From: Anastatus disparis
Taxonomy: Eukaryota; Arthropoda; Insecta; Hymenoptera; Eupelmidae
Assembly: GCA_017163975.1 (NCBI GenBank)
Contig: JAFFSR010000243.1
Span: forward strand, 1,116,001 to 1,180,000
Length of the DNA: 64,000 bases
Direction of reading: 5' to 3'
The notes under the pieces are model-generated. The model saw only the letters and a program-made list of their open reading frames with translations, was not told where the DNA came from and did no database searches. This document shows, in pieces, positions 11,454 through 23,793 of this stretch; position 1 is the stretch's first letter; each line of letters opens with the position of its first letter. The position numbers were made by a program, and so were the translations under genes.

Positions 11454-12148
11454 CCTTACTGAAAAAAATGACATGAGATTTCATGACAGATCTCACGTGA
11501 GCTTTCACGATCGAAAATGAAACGAGTTCTCATATGAGAACTCTAGTGAGATTTCACGTCAGATCTCATATGAGATTGGGTGTTAGAAAAAATAATATTT
11601 TTTGGCACATGAGATCTCAGGTAAGATCTCTTGTCAAAAAAATATTATTTTGCAGCACGCGAAATCTCATGTGGGATGGGATGTTAAGAAGAGGCCGAAC
11701 TATTTGTCTTTGTGTAATAGTATTTTTCATCATTTATGTAAACACCATTGGCAGTAACACGAAAAAAATGGCAGCCTCTGCTAGATACTAGTATAATGGT
11801 TAAATATTATAATAAGAACAAAATAATTTAATCATGTAGTTTTTGAATAATATGAGACCTACCAAAAAAGATAGGTTATATTTTATTTTTTCAATAGGTC
11901 TCATATTATTAAAAAACCACGTGATAAAATAATTTTGTTCTTATTATAAAATTTATCTATTATACTAGTATCTAGCGGGGGCTGCCATTTTTTTAGTTTT
12001 ACAGCCAGTGGTGTTCATATAAATGATGAAAAACACTATTAGACAAGGACAGATAGTTAAGCCTGCTCTTAAGAAAAATAATATTTTTTGGCACATGAGA
12101 TCTGACGTCAGATCTCACGTGAGATCTCATGCTATTTTTTTAGTAGAG
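11454..12148. repeat. Palindromic GAGATCTCA-word element, split by a MITE
   Basis: The left end TACTGAAAAAAATGACATGA and the right end, read inverted, CTACTAAAAAAATAGCATGA match. Inside are repeated words such as GAGATCTCA, ATCTCATATGAGA and TCTCACGTGAGATC, spaced by short AT linkers (AAAAATAATATTTTTTGGCA). A TTAA MITE (11688-12068) has inserted within it: the linker sequence continues on both sides. The same design occurs at 36315-36815. No protein is expected. Confidence 0.65.
11688..12068. mobile_element. TTAA-flanked palindromic MITE, copy 2 (381 bp)
   Basis: The flanks are TTAA at 11684-11687 and 12069-12072. The ends GAAGAGGCCGAACTATTTGT and, inverted from the right, GAGCAGGCTTAACTATCTGT match copy 1 and continue into CTTGTCTAATAGTG. 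The core pairs about a centre near 11880 (AAAAAGATAGGTTATATTTT). The block TCTAGCGGGGGCTGCC is shared with copy 1, so copies 1 and 2 are close relatives. Confidence 0.8.
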
Positions 12149-12762
12149 TTTATATAGTTATTGATTGACATTTTCCTTAGAGTTAAAACTTACTGCTGCG
12201 ACATCTACTTAATCGATTAATGTTACTATCGAAGTTTTAAATTAGACGGAATCAATATTAATCATTATTATCGTAGTTTATTAAAGAATAATGTATTTTT
12301 ACTTGTAAAATATAGAAAATTTATTAGAAATGAATTATTAGTTTGATAGTTTTAATAATTCTTAAATGATTTTAGTTATTTATTATTTATATTTCAAATC
12401 TTCCGCTACTGCGCGAGCTCTTATTTCTATACATTTCATATCTTTCGTATTCACGTGCATACAAACTTTTGTTTGTCGGTTTTTGTGCGCACAAAGAATG
12501 ATTATTCGTCGAGTGTTATTAATTAATATTTGTGTGGGATAATGAATTATTTGTATAATTTTTTAATGCACTTTCCGGGCAGTGTAGTGAAAAGTCGTAT
12601 ATACACTTCGAGAATGAAATAGGCAAAGCATGCCCTTTGTCGATGACGCCCTAGCTATGCTCGGGCCTCAAATACAAACAGGGCGTACTTTGCTTATTTT
12701 ACACCCTCGTTGTATATTATACTATAATACTATTGATACGAAAAATATTTTTTTCATTTTAG
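12149..12762. other. Upstream region of the Tnp2-like gene with a short hairpin element
   Basis: No ORF is supported. Between about 12597 and 12722 there is a short inverted repeat: AAATAGGCAAAGCATGCCC on the left pairs with AAATAAGCAAAGTACGCCC read from the right, extended by the GTATATACA and GTATAATATACA ends. This may be a small MITE. At 12748-12762 a pyrimidine tract followed by CATTTTAG forms a good splice acceptor directly before the transposase reading. Confidence 0.5.
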
Positions 12763-14923
12763 TTGAATGTTAACTTCGAAGAAACAAATGATGGAGAAAT
12801 TAATAATCTTGATGACTCTTTATTGGATATTAATGAAGAGTATGCTAATGAATCATTGTCAACAAAACCAAAAACTCTTCGTGAATTTATTACAAGTGAA
12901 GACTTCTTTGGCCGAATTAATACTCCGGTAGATACAACTAAAGGAGAACTGTTCCTAATGATATTAAAGTATTGCATATCTAACTGCTTAACGGTGACTG
13001 CAATGACAAATCTCTTTCTAATGATTAATACAATGTTTGTAGAGCCAATATTACCAAATTCTTGCTACGTAATAGATAAACTTTTAAATCCAAAAGATAA
13101 TTGTCAATTTCACGCTATTTGTCATAAATGTTCGGGATACATAGGAGAATTTGGTAAGATAGAAAGTTCTGTGAAAAGTTGTAGATATTGTCAAATTAAG
13201 CTAGACTTAACTAACCCATCCAATACTAATTATTTTGTAATATTAGATCCATCTGTACAAATAGCGGATCTTAAACATTCCCATGAGTCTTATTATGATA
13301 ATATCGTCAGTGAAAGAATGAGTGAAAATAATCGATTACGGGACATATACGATGGAAAAGCTTATCGGGAATTCAGATCATCTTTACCACAAATCGGTAG
13401 AAAAAATTACGTGACTGCTGTGTTCAACACAGACGGAGCTCCTAAGTATAGATGCTCTCAATATTCTGTATGGCCAATTTTTATGAAACTCAATGAATTA
13501 CCACCCCAAGAACGTATGTCGAGTTTAATAACGTGCGGATTATGGTTTCATAGAAAAAAGCCAGAAATGTGTACTTTTTTAAAACCGATGGTCGATGTTT
13601 TTACTAAATTGTCGGATGAAGGTATACCTTGTATTGTCAAAAATGTCGAAAGACTCATCAAATTACATGTCTTAGTTTGTTGCGTCGATTCAGTTGCACG
13701 AGCACCTATACGAGGCATTAAACAATTTAACGGAAATTATGGGTACAGCTGGTGCCTTCATCCTGGACAATGGTACAAAGGAAGTATGAGGTATCCAATA
13801 TAAGTTGTAGAACCTCGAGAACATAATGATACAATTGATAATATGTTTCATGCTACTCCTGACAATACCATCGATGGTATTAAGTATCCATCAGCTTTGA
13901 TAAACTTTCCATCATTTAACATTATATCTGGTTTCGTTCCCGATTACTTACATTGTTGCCTGGAAGGAGTTGCCAGTCAAGTAACAGAGTATTATCTTCA
14001 GGCAATGGATTTGGATGAATATCAGATAGAGAGACTTGATAACATAATGATGCATATATCTGTTCCGCATTAAATAAGCCGTCTTACAAGACCTATAAGT
14101 TTAAGAAATAATTGGAAAAGTCGCGAATGGGAAAACTTCATTCTGTACTATAGTATCCCTCTTTTTAAGAATATACTATGTACAAAATATTTCGATCGTT
14201 GGCTTTTATTTGTTGAGAGCTTATATATTTTACTTAGTGATGAAATTGATATTAAAGAATTAGATTACGCTGATGAAATGTTACATCAATTTGTGTGTAA
14301 AACTCAGGCGTATTTTGGAATTAAATCTATGACATTTAACATTCATTAGATGATCCATGTAAGTGAAAGTGTTTTAAATTGGGGTCTTTTATGGGCTCAT
14401 TCAACATATGCTTTCGAATCTGCCAATTATTATTTATTACGAGCGATAAAATGTGCTCGAGGCGTGACTCAACAAATCATTCGATTTACAAATATAAATT
14501 ATAGTATTTGCATCATAGAAAATAGTGTTAACCCTCATATGTCTAACATTGTCAGAAATTACTGTGATGATGTTCTTCTTGCTCATATAAAACATGTTTT
14601 CAAAATTTGTGATATAACTTATTTAGGTAGAGCAAAAATTTTTGATGATGATAATCAATCAAATTTCAATACATCTGAAACATCTGTATTTTATTTAAGA
14701 ATGGTGAAAAATAATTGTTTATTCTCATCAGCGTTATTACGTAATGTTCGTTCGAACAATTCATTTGCCCAAACTGATGACGACAAATTTGTCCAAATTC
14801 CAAAGTTTATTGTAGATACGGAGAACAATCAACAATTCACTGTATGTAATTATATATTTACCATCAAATGGAGCTGAAACAGTTATAAACAAATGCGAAA
14901 AGTTGAATCCATATCAAATGAGA
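12763..14923 (+). pseudogene. Tnp2-like (CACTA-type) transposase, copy 1, interrupted by Gypsy
   Basis: A single frame runs from 12763 to 14923, broken only by TAA at 13801, TAA at 14071, TAG at 14347 and TGA at 14875. Family signals are the catalytic-type FNTDGAPKY with SQYSVWPIF near residues 223-245, a DSVARAPIRGIKQFNGNYGY-like block with C-x-W-C-x-H, GFVPDYLHCCLEGV, and MTFNIH followed by VLNWGLLWAHSTYAFESANY. Two CxxC pairs (CHKCSGY, CRYC) lie in the N-terminal third. Such proteins cut and join the ends of CACTA-type transposons. The frame opens right after a splice acceptor at 12762, so an upstream exon is missing or unseen. A Gypsy element inserted at 14924 splits the C-terminus, which resumes after 33034. 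Confidence 0.75.
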
Positions 14924-17900
14924 TGTGACGTGGTACGTCCCAATAAAAATTTTTTTGTGTTAATTAAAAATTTTTTTACGTTGTTTAATTCACATACACG
15001 TTTCCAAGACACGTCACAACGATTATTAATTTGTAAATCACCAGGGCACTACAACACACCACCGGCTTACTTACTGACCCGGGCGTAATTTATTGAATAA
15101 GAATAAATAATTAATCGAACGAACTCTTTTTTTTTTGTTTACCGGTATACGAGGAGCACGACTAGCAGAAGCGCGCGGCGGCCATTACATACACAGTCAT
15201 AGACCATGTGTATGAGCGCTAGTGCTGCTTACGCAGACCGTAGGTAGGGTATCTCTACTACCACTACCTAGCAAAGACCACGCGTGCGCTAGGAGTGGCG
15301 CACGACGAAGAAGATGTAGAAAGAGAGGGAAACACAAGAGAGAAAAAATAAAGAGATGGAAAGATTCATATTCGATGGGAGTAAAGTGAAAATGATGGCG
15401 CGCCTCTTTCTCGTGCAGTGAAGAAAGAGGGAGAAGCTAGATGATAAAGAGGGACCGAGAGAGCATGGAGAAGGGAGAGTACCACTCTTGCTCCTGCTTA
15501 AGTACAGCTGCACTGAGTAGCCTATATGTACGCATACGTATATATATATATATGTATATAGGTATATATAGATAGATATATCCATGCCTGTAATGATTCA
15601 TTCTCTCTAATGAATAAAGACAGATAAAAAGAGAACATAGATAAAAAGAAGGCTAAAAAGAAGAATAAAAGAAGAAATTAGATTAAAATTACTACAGAAA
15701 AGATGGCACGCAGGTTGCAGACTTGCGTTCGAGGACCGGAAGGCAAATTACACGCATAGAAAGCAAATACTTGGACAATTGATCAGTCATTGGAGGAATT
15801 AAAAATTAAAAAGAGATAGATGATGAGGAAGAGGGAGAAATAGACCGAAGAAGAAGGAAGTGAGCATCAAAGGAGACATTCGATTGCCGTCCTCGTGCCG
15901 CATCGGAACTATAACTCGCAAAATCGTCATTTTCTTTGAAGTATTACTTAAAGATTTCGTGCGCTTTCGTTATAGCTGTGTAGAAATTGCAGAGTTGGAT
16001 AGACCGGGAAGCAGCCGAGCAGCCAGAGTTCCAGCAGGAGTTTTGTTGCCCTGATCCGTCAACCAACTTATTTTCCGCAGCCGGCGCCGACCAGTTGCTT
16101 CGTGCACAGAGAAAGAGAGAGGGATATACGACCTGAGGCCATCACCGCCATCCTTGACCAAATTCGTCGCCATCGCCGACCAGATTATTGCGTCAACGAA
16201 AACTTCGACACCGGTGAGTGGACTGTAGTCCGAATTGATAAATATTTCTTTTGTAAACTAGCGGCTCTTGCCGACTAGGTGTAAATTCAGTGCGGGCGTA
16301 AAAATTTAAATTCAAAGTGATTGTGACAACGTGGTTAGTGCAAATTAAATTTTTTTTTTGTGGTAGCGAAACAAAATTGAAGTGCGAAAAATTGATTGTA
16401 AAGATAAAATTGTAGTTGATAAAGGGAAATTAAAGTTTGACCACGTGTTCAACGATTTCGTTGACCGGGTAATTCTTTGTAATTTAATTATACTAAATAA
16501 GATTTAACAATAATTCGCTTGATTGACCGGAATAAAAAAAGTGAGATCGGTGGACATCGTGGTGTGTTACGTAACGCAATTTATGACGCGGGCCTTAGCA
16601 GCCATTTTGTAACTTAGATTTTCTCATCTATTCTGCGTCGAATAAGGAATTAAAATAAACTAAAATCGAATGCTGTGATACATAAGAATTAAAAATTAAC
16701 AATTGTTTCTTAGATATATCAAATTTTCGAGAGTGCGGGAGTGAAAATCTGACCACATGTCTAACGGTTTCGTTGACCGTGCAATCAAATTAAAATTAAA
16801 TTGGTATTTTACATGAAAGTTTAACTAACAATTAAATTTTTTTTTCTTATTATTGACCGGTAACTAAACAAATTGGTAGACACGTGGGACTAGTGTGTGT
16901 GTGAGAGAGAGAGAGAGATAAGTGCGCGGGCTCTTGGTAGCCATATTGTTGAAAGAAGGAAGAGCGAGGTCGCTTACGTCGACCAGACCGTAAATTTCAT
17001 TTTTTTTTGATACATTAGAACATTAGTTTATTATTTCAATAAAGCGAATTAAGTTAAATTTATAAATGTATATTGACTGGGATGTATGGGTGATGAGTGT
17101 GCGCAAGTAGTAGATTTAATAAATTTAATAGAAAATAAAATAAAGATCATAGACCGAGCGTTAATAAATTTAAAATTATTTTTTTCTGTTATATATATTT
17201 TTTTTGTTGAATAAATTAATTCAAGTGTTATAAATTGAACCAGTAATATTAAAATTTTTTTTGTGTGTTATACCTCTCCCAGCCTTGATTTACTAAAATT
17301 TAACACCAGAGGTCGCCCACCTTCCAGCCAAGACAGCCCGAGATCCATGCTGCCGACGAGTAAGCCGGAGGCCTGTCTGGCGCTCTCAATAAATTAAAGA
17401 TTCTTTCTTTTCGACAGGCCGACTTTGCATGCGGGGACGGGCAAAGTTATATTAACTTATTTAATAACACAGGCCCACAAAATGAAAAAAAATGTCTGAA
17501 CTTTTGACCGGACATACATATTCCCATGTATTTTTCGACGCTGAATCCGAATCTGTAATGAAAATATAGGGTTTTCCTACCTTTTCTCAGAGTTTTATTA
17601 AAAAAACCTCATTTTTTACGGTTTTTTTGCGGTTTTTCGAGTCTAGAAAAAACAAATCATGAGATACGGTTAATTGGACTTCAAAATCGAATTCTACGGG
17701 AAAAAATACACGGGAAACCATACCTTCAAATTTTTTTAACGCGATTCTAGTCCTCTGTATGGGGCTGAAAAGATGAGGAAATCGGTAAAAGTCGAAATTT
17801 TGCCTAAAATGGATTTAAACAATATTAAAATTTAATCATGCGTCTTTTGAAGAGTCGATAAACATTGGAAATACTATCCTGGGGGTTTTTCAGATTGCTG

Positions 17901-18131
17901 ATCATGAATTTGAAGTCAGATTGTGTAAAAACTACTTCTAGAGGGCGGTGACAAGAACTGTATATGGTAAATTTATCGATTTTTTAAAAATTTTACGTCT
18001 GAAATACTAATTTTAGAGTCTTTCACAGCATTGACTGTAAATTCAAGATATTAACTTAGCCTATTGTGTACGTTAAACTTAACATTTTGTCTATGTTTGT
18101 CTCTCTCTCTCTCTCTTTCTCGATGTTTTTT

Positions 18132-19415
18132 TTAAATTGGCTTACGCTTACGTACACGTTTCTCTTCGAATGACCGATGTAGTGGATTTCTGACACGTTT
18201 TTGTCCTTTTTTCGCAGCTGTTTCTCTTTTTATCATCCAGCAGTAATCTGCTAACATGTTGATGCCCCAGTTTCCTTGAAATCTACGTTCAAACTCCTTT
18301 AAATCTTGGTGAAATCGTTCACCATGCTCTTCACTAAAGTCTCCGTTATTTTCAGGAAACTGATCAACGTGTGAATCAAGAAAATGAAGTTTTAAGTTCA
18401 TTAGACAACCCAATTTTTCAAAATTACGTACCATTCTTTTCACAATAGCTTTATAATTCGTGTCTTTGGCATTACCCAAAAATTTCGTCGATACTTCTTT
18501 AAAACTTAACCATGCTGCCTTTTCAACATCAGTCATGCTTTGTTCAAAGTTTTCGTCTCTAAATAAAGTTCGGATTTCAGGACCATCAAAAATACCTTCA
18601 TTTAATTTAGCATCAGATTTATGGGGAAATACTTTGCTTATATATTGGAAGCATTGACCGTCCTTGTCCAAAGCTTTAACTAATTGCTTTATCAATCCAA
18701 GCTTTATATGCAGAGGCGGTATCAAAATTTTCGGAAGATTAACGAGTGGATCTTTTATAACATTCTGTTTTCCAGGTTCAAACGATTCTCTTGATGGCCA
18801 AATTTTCTTTTTATAGTGTTTTTCTCTATCTCTGCTATCAAACATGCATAAATAACATGGGTACTTCGTAAATCCAGATTGTTGTCCAAGTATCATAGAT
18901 AAAATCTTTAAATCGCCACATATTCGCCATTTATGTTCTCTATATTTTATTTTCGTTAAAAGTAGTTCAAGATTGGAATACTCTTCTTTAAGTACTGTTG
19001 AATGTGCTAATGGTATAGGAGCATATTTATTTGTGATATTGAGGAGTACTGCTTTAAGGCTGCGCTTTGATGAATCAATGAATAGTCGCCAATTTTCAGG
19101 TTTGTATATGTTGGGTTTCAATTCATCAATAAGACCTTTTACGTCCGTGCAATAAACCATATTAGAATCATTCTTGAAATAATTTCTAAAGCGCTCTTCT
19201 CGATTACGATATGCACATACTTTAGTACCCTTTGTCAACATATTTCGTCTCTTAAACTCTGAAGCCATAAACTCTGATTGTTCCTTAGATAAACCACTCT
19301 TTCTAAATAAATCGTTCAGACTTTTTTGATCAAACTTTTCAACAGTTCGTTCTTCACCCTTAGGAATATACTCTTCATCACTATCCAGAGAATGTTCTTC
19401 AGGTGATCTTAGATC
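18132..19415 (-). CDS. Element A left gene: transposase-like protein without the zinc-finger module
   Basis: The reading is open for 428 codons from 19415, with the first ATG at 19268 (378 residues). I do not know a standard name; it belongs to an arthropod-wide repetitive protein family. Visible blocks are RLFIDSSKRSLKAVLL (residues ~61-76), ICGDLK (~115), FTKYPCYLCMFDSRDR (a CxxC), PPLHIKLGLIKQ and GDFSEEHGERFHQD (~310), followed by WMIKR and a Lys/Arg tail (residues ~352-378). An RNase H-fold DDE set could be the Asp of FIDSS, the Asp of CGDLK and the Glu of EEHGER; this is inference. Upstream, a TAA at 19416 separates it from a 36-codon reading (MKPNSFLNNS at 19526) unlike the right gene's N-terminus. 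This copy is intact over the core. Confidence 0.6.
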   Translation of the reverse strand, partial: DLRSPEEHSLDSDEEYIPKGEERTVEKFDQKSLNDLFRKSGLSKEQSEFMASEFKRRNMLTKGTKVCAYRNREERFRNYFKNDSNMVYCTDVKGLIDELKPNIYKPENWRLFIDSSKRSLKAVLLNITNKYAPIPLAHSTVLKEEYSNLELLLTKIKYREHKWRICGDLKILSMILGQQSGFTKYPCYLCMFDSRDREKHYKKKIWPSRESFEPGKQNVIKDPLVNLPKILIPPLHIKLGLIKQLVKALDKDGQCFQYISKVFPHKSDAKLNEGIFDGPEIRTLFRDENFEQSMTDVEKAAWLSFKEVSTKFLGNAKDTNYKAIVKRMVRNFEKLGCLMNLKLHFLDSHVDQFPENNGDFSEEHGERFHQDLKEFERRFQGNWGINMLADYCWMIKRETAAKKGQKRVRNPLHRSFEEKRVRKRKPI

Positions 19416-19692
19416 TTATTCATTTGGTGTGTTTGTGTCAGAGACAATTTGATCTGTCAATTTTTTATTTATACTTATTCTGTTGTAAAACTGGGTACTG
19501 TTGTTTAGAAATGAATTCGGTTTCATTTTAAAGCTCCGTTCAGTTAATCACTGTTGTACACTGTCATTGATCTTAAAGCATTGTTTATAAACGAATGGGA
19601 CTTATGATCTTTTTCCAAAGCTATATATATATATATATATATCAGTACTCTATAAGGGTACCTAAAAAAACCTGCTGCTGCGAAGTATTGGT

Positions 19693-19738
19693 CACGATGA
19701 CAACTGCCCTGAAAATGGGATGTGTAGAATGATTCGGT
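19693..19738. promoter_or_regulatory. Motif between the two element A genes, shared with element B
   Basis: Between the divergent genes lies TGACAACTGCCC, then GAAAAT, then GGGATGTGTAGAATGATTCG. Element B has a closely matching block at 42020-42065 although the surrounding spacers do not align. A conserved block midway between outward-facing genes suggests a shared promoter or a protein-binding site. The function is inferred from position and conservation only. Confidence 0.5.
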
Positions 19739-19972
19739 GTACTCAATACTTTGCAGTAACGAACCCAGCGAAGGCGCGCTGTCCTGCAGGGGAGCACTAG
19801 GATGTGAGAATGATGCCGTAGTGTGTCCGACGACGAGTTAACATTGTCCTCGTCAAAGTCGGAAAGCTCTCATACTTAGGCCTGGGGAGGTATGAGAGTT
19901 ATCACCCCTAGGACGGCGGACTCACCTGCGATCGGAACAGGATTCCTAGTGTGTGGGGTTTAATTCAACAAT

Positions 19973-21826
19973 ATGGCTAATTCAAATTTTCAACCTTTTT
20001 TAAACTGCGCTGGTACATCCAATAACAGTTTTAACCATACGTGTAATGGATCTCAAGATAATTTCTGTTATGTATGTTCAGAATATATTGGACAACGAAA
20101 CAAAAGAAAAATCACAGATAATATTAATTTTATCTATCAAAAATGTTTTGATATTGAGATTTCTCAACAGGATAAAATTTGGGTTCCTCATTATATATGT
20201 GCTTCATGTTATGCCATGATGAATCGATACAACACCAGTCAGGCTAGGTCCAAATTAAAATTTACTATACCTACAAAGTGGAAGGAACCAAAAGATGAAA
20301 ATGATTGCTATTTTTGTTTAACAAAGATACAAGGTTTAGACAAGATACAGAAAAAAGGAATAGTATATCCTAATACTTCTTGTATAGAATTTCCATCCAA
20401 GAATTTTATAGATATTTTTGAAAATAAAGATTCGAGAGATAGTTTTACAACAGGCTTAGGGAATCTAAATGTAGATGAAAACTCGACAGATGAAACAACT
20501 GAAAATCTGATTGCCGCAGACGGAAGCTCATCAAATGAAGAAGATCTAAGTTCACCTGAAGAACATTCTCTGGATAGTGATGAAGAGTATATTCCTAAGG
20601 GTGAAGAACGAACTGTTGAAAAGTTTGATCAAAAAAGTCTGAACGATTTATTTAGAAAGAGTGGTTTATCTAAGGAACAATCAGAGTTTATGGCTTCAGA
20701 GTTTAAGAGACGAAATATGTTGACAAAGGGTACTAAAGTATGTGCATATCGTAATCGAGAAGAGCACTTTAGAAATTATTTCAAGAATGATTCTAATATG
20801 GTTTATTGCACGGACGTGAAAGGTCTTATTGATGAATTGAAACCCAACATATACAAATCTGAAAATTGGCGACTATTCATTGATTCATCAAAGCGCAGCC
20901 TTAAAGCAGTACTCCTCAATATCACAAATAAATATGCTCCTATACCATTAGCACATTCAACAGTACTTAAAGAAGAGTATTCCAATCTTGAACTACTTTT
21001 AACGAAAATAAAATATAGAGAACATAAATAGCAAATATGTGGCGATTTAAAGATTTTATCTATGATACTTGGACAACAATCTGGATTTACGAAGTACCCA
21101 TGTTATTTATGCATGTTTGATAGCAGAGATAGAGAAAAACACTATAAAAAGAAAATTTAGCCATCAAGAGAATCGTTTGAACCTGGAAAACAGAATGTTA
21201 TAAAAGATCCACTCGTTAATTCTTCGAAAATTTTGATACCGCCTCTGCATATAAAGCTTGGATTGATAAAGCAATTAGTTAAAGCTTTGGACAAGGACGG
21301 TCAATGCTTCCAATATATAAGCGAAGTATTTCCCCATAAATCTGATGCTAAATTAAATGAAGGTATTTTTGATGGTCCTGAAATCCGAACTTTATTTAGA
21401 GACGAAAACTTTGAACAAAGCATGACTGATGTTGGAAAGGCAGCATGGTTAAGTTTTAAAGAGGTATCGACGAAATTTTTGGGTAATGCCAAAGACACGA
21501 ATTATAAAGCTATTGTGAAAAGAATGGTACGTAATTTTGAAAAATTGGGTTGTCTAATGAACTTAAAACTTCATTTTCTTGATTCACACGTTGATCAGTT
21601 TCCTGAAAATAACGGAGACTTTAGTGAAGAGCATGGTGAACGATTTCACCAAGATTTAAAGGAGTTTGAACGTAGATTTCAAGGAAACTGGGATATCAAC
21701 ATGTTAGCAGATTACTGCTGGATGATAAAAAGAGAAACAGCTGCGAAAAAAGGACAAAAACGTGTCAGAAATCCACTACATCGGTCATTCGAAGAGAAAC
21801 GTGTACGTAAGCGTAAGCCAATTTAA
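19973..21826 (+). pseudogene. Element A right gene: full-length transposase-like protein with zinc-finger module, two stops
   Basis: The ATG at 19973 opens a reading that the left gene lacks. Residues ~26-78 hold FCYVCSEYIGQR and WVPHYICASCYAMMNRY, four cysteines like an arthropod zinc-associated fold, then a CYFC pair and a Ser/Asp/Glu-rich linker (residues ~150-215). The shared core follows from about residue 220. TAG at 21029 (left gene has HKWRIC) and TAG at 21158 (left gene has KKIWPS) are both Trp-to-stop changes. The core continues in the same frame to the Lys/Arg tail and TAA at 21824. Apart from these, the two copies differ at only a few residues (for example ISKVF/ISEVF and GNWGIN/GNWDIN). 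Confidence 0.75.
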
Positions 21827-22497
21827 AAAAACATCGGAAGAGAGAGAGAGAGAGAGAGAGAGACAAACATAGACAAAATTTTAAGTTTAACGTACACAAT
21901 AGGCTAAGTTAATATCTTGAATTTACAGTCAATGCTGTGAAAGACTCTAAAATTAGTATTTCAGACGTAAAATTTTTAAAAAATCGATAAATTTACCATA
22001 TACAGTTCTTGTCACCGCCCTCTAGAAGTAGTTTTTACACAATCTGACTTCAAATTCATGATCAGCAATCTGAAAAACCCCAGGATAGTATTTCCAATGT
22101 TTATCGACTCTTCAAAAGACGCATGATTAAATTTTAATATTGTTTAAATCCATTTTAGGCAAAATTTCGACTTTTACCGATTTCCTCATCTTTTCAGCCC
22201 CATACAGAGGACTAGAATCGCGTTAAAAAAATTTGAAGGTATGGTTTCCCGTGTATTTTTTCCCGTAGAATTCGATTTTGAAGTCCAATTAACCGTATCT
22301 CATGATTTGTTTTTTCTAGACTCGAAAAACCGCAAAAAAACCGTAAAAAATGAGGTTTTTTCAATAAAACTCTGAGAAGAGGTAGGAAAACCTTATATTT
22401 TTATTACAGATTCGGATTCAGCGTCGAAAAATACATGGGAATATGTATGTCCGGTCAAAAGTTCAGACATTTTTTTTCATTTTGTGGGCCTGTGTAA

Positions 22498-23257
22498 TTT
22501 GTTTATTGAAATTTAAATATAACTAAATTCTCACATCGCAAATGGCACCAGAACGTGGGGCTTGGTTCGGAAAAATTTCTGGTGAAAATTTTTAGACAGA
22601 AGTTGAGAGAGAAAAAGTGAAAAAGGAGAGTGAAGTAAATTCAAAATTTTTGACCGGAGTAAAACGTGAGAAAAGTAAAAGATATTAGTGCATAGTGTTA
22701 AATAAAAGACGTGTAAAATTTTTTGTATAAGTAAATCAGATTAATCTCCTTTTTCGTTGGTTAGGAGCAGAGTGTCACAATCACTTAACGAATGAAAGCG
22801 AGCGTGATAGTGTAATAGTATCCCCAGAAATTGCGTCATTTACATAATTTAAAAATTCTATATATTTCTACATATATATATATATATATATATATATCAT
22901 TGACATAAAATAATTTCCCCTTCCCATATTACCCCCTCCCACACCCAACTACGAATAATAATTTATTAACGTAGAGTTATTGTTAATTTTGAAAATTTAT
23001 TCAAATTAGTAATTAAAAATTTTTTTTTTCTTTCGATAAGTTGGTAAAGAATTTTTAAAATAAAAGATAACAGAGAAATAAATTAAAGTAAAAAGTTCTT
23101 GTATTTCCAATTTAGTAAAATTAAATTCTTTGCATTAGCATAATTAAATACATTATTAGTGCACCAAAAATATCACCTGACCCCCACCCTTGCCTTAGAC
23201 CACTGTGCTATAGGAAGCTGACCCAATAAATCTCCCGCATATACTTATATTATAATA

Positions 23258-23288
<31 letters not shown>

Positions 23289-23793
23289 ACCATACATATA
23301 TTTATTTCTATCTATTTCCCTACACACAAATATACATTGACCAGAAGATAAAGAAGAACTAATTCAATAAAAATTAAAAGAAGAGAAAAATTCGTAGGAA
23401 GAGAATTAAATTATTAAACAGAGAATTTATAATAAATCAAGAGAAAGTTGGGAATAAGAAGATTATTGAACAAAATAAGAAATCTGCGAAGATAAAAATT
23501 AAAGAAGAGTAAAAGTATAAAAGAAATAAGAATATCAAGAAAAAAAATACTAAAACTTAAAACCTTTTTATTTCCTGTATTACTATCGTAATTTATACTA
23601 TATATACAAAATATATATTTATTTCGTCCCAGTTTATAAACGTTCCCCAGGCACAGTGGTAACCCTAACCTTACTAGAAGCGTGTACCCAGCAATACGTG
23701 ACCTCTGTTTGAAGATTCCAGAGAGATAGACTCGCGAAATTTCTTTGGTTTAGGAAGATAGTTAGGATTTATAGAGATTAGATAAAAGAGATT
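22498..23793 (+). other. Gypsy LTR end, primer-binding site and leader
   Basis: After the LTR end (CA at 22540), AATGGCACCAGAACGTGGGG at 22541-22560 has the position and TGG start of a tRNA primer-binding site. The leader to 23793 is AT-rich with two (TA)n tracts (about 22870-22897 and 23262-23287) and no supported ORF. The start of gag at 23794 is the first ATG of a long reading. Confidence 0.6.

Larger units (their letters stand above)
17468..22494. mobile_element. Element A: CACAG-ended palindromic DNA transposon with two transposase-like genes
   Basis: The ends are CACAGGCCCACAAAATG and its exact complement. TAA at 17465-17467 and 22495-22497 is the target duplication. The 3' LTR of the surrounding Gypsy shows the empty site (TTTAATAATTTGTTTATTG) with one TAA. 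The arms, about 17468-19425 and 20545-22494, are near-identical inverted copies, each holding the C-terminal three quarters of the same gene, transcribed outward. The central ~1.1 kb is unique and holds the N-terminal part of the right gene. CACA/G ends and a 3-bp duplication resemble CMC/CACTA elements, but the protein is not the usual CACTA transposase, so superfamily placement is open. Confidence 0.85.
14924..22540 (+). repeat. Gypsy 5' LTR, split by element A (about 2.6 kb of LTR)
   Basis: LTR sequence covers 14924-17467 and resumes at 22498-22540, ending TCACATCGCA. It matches the 3' LTR at 30410-33034 with only scattered differences. It contains GA-rich stretches and a GC-richer block around 15880-16230. 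Reading frames in it differ between the two LTRs through small indels, so I treat it as non-coding regulatory DNA. The LTR is unusually long for a Gypsy element. Confidence 0.85.

Noticed and set aside
15289..15585. Minus-strand ORF with Ile/Tyr repeats in the 5' LTR
   Set aside because: It is made of the TA-rich and GA-rich tracts of the LTR and is not preserved in full in the other LTR.
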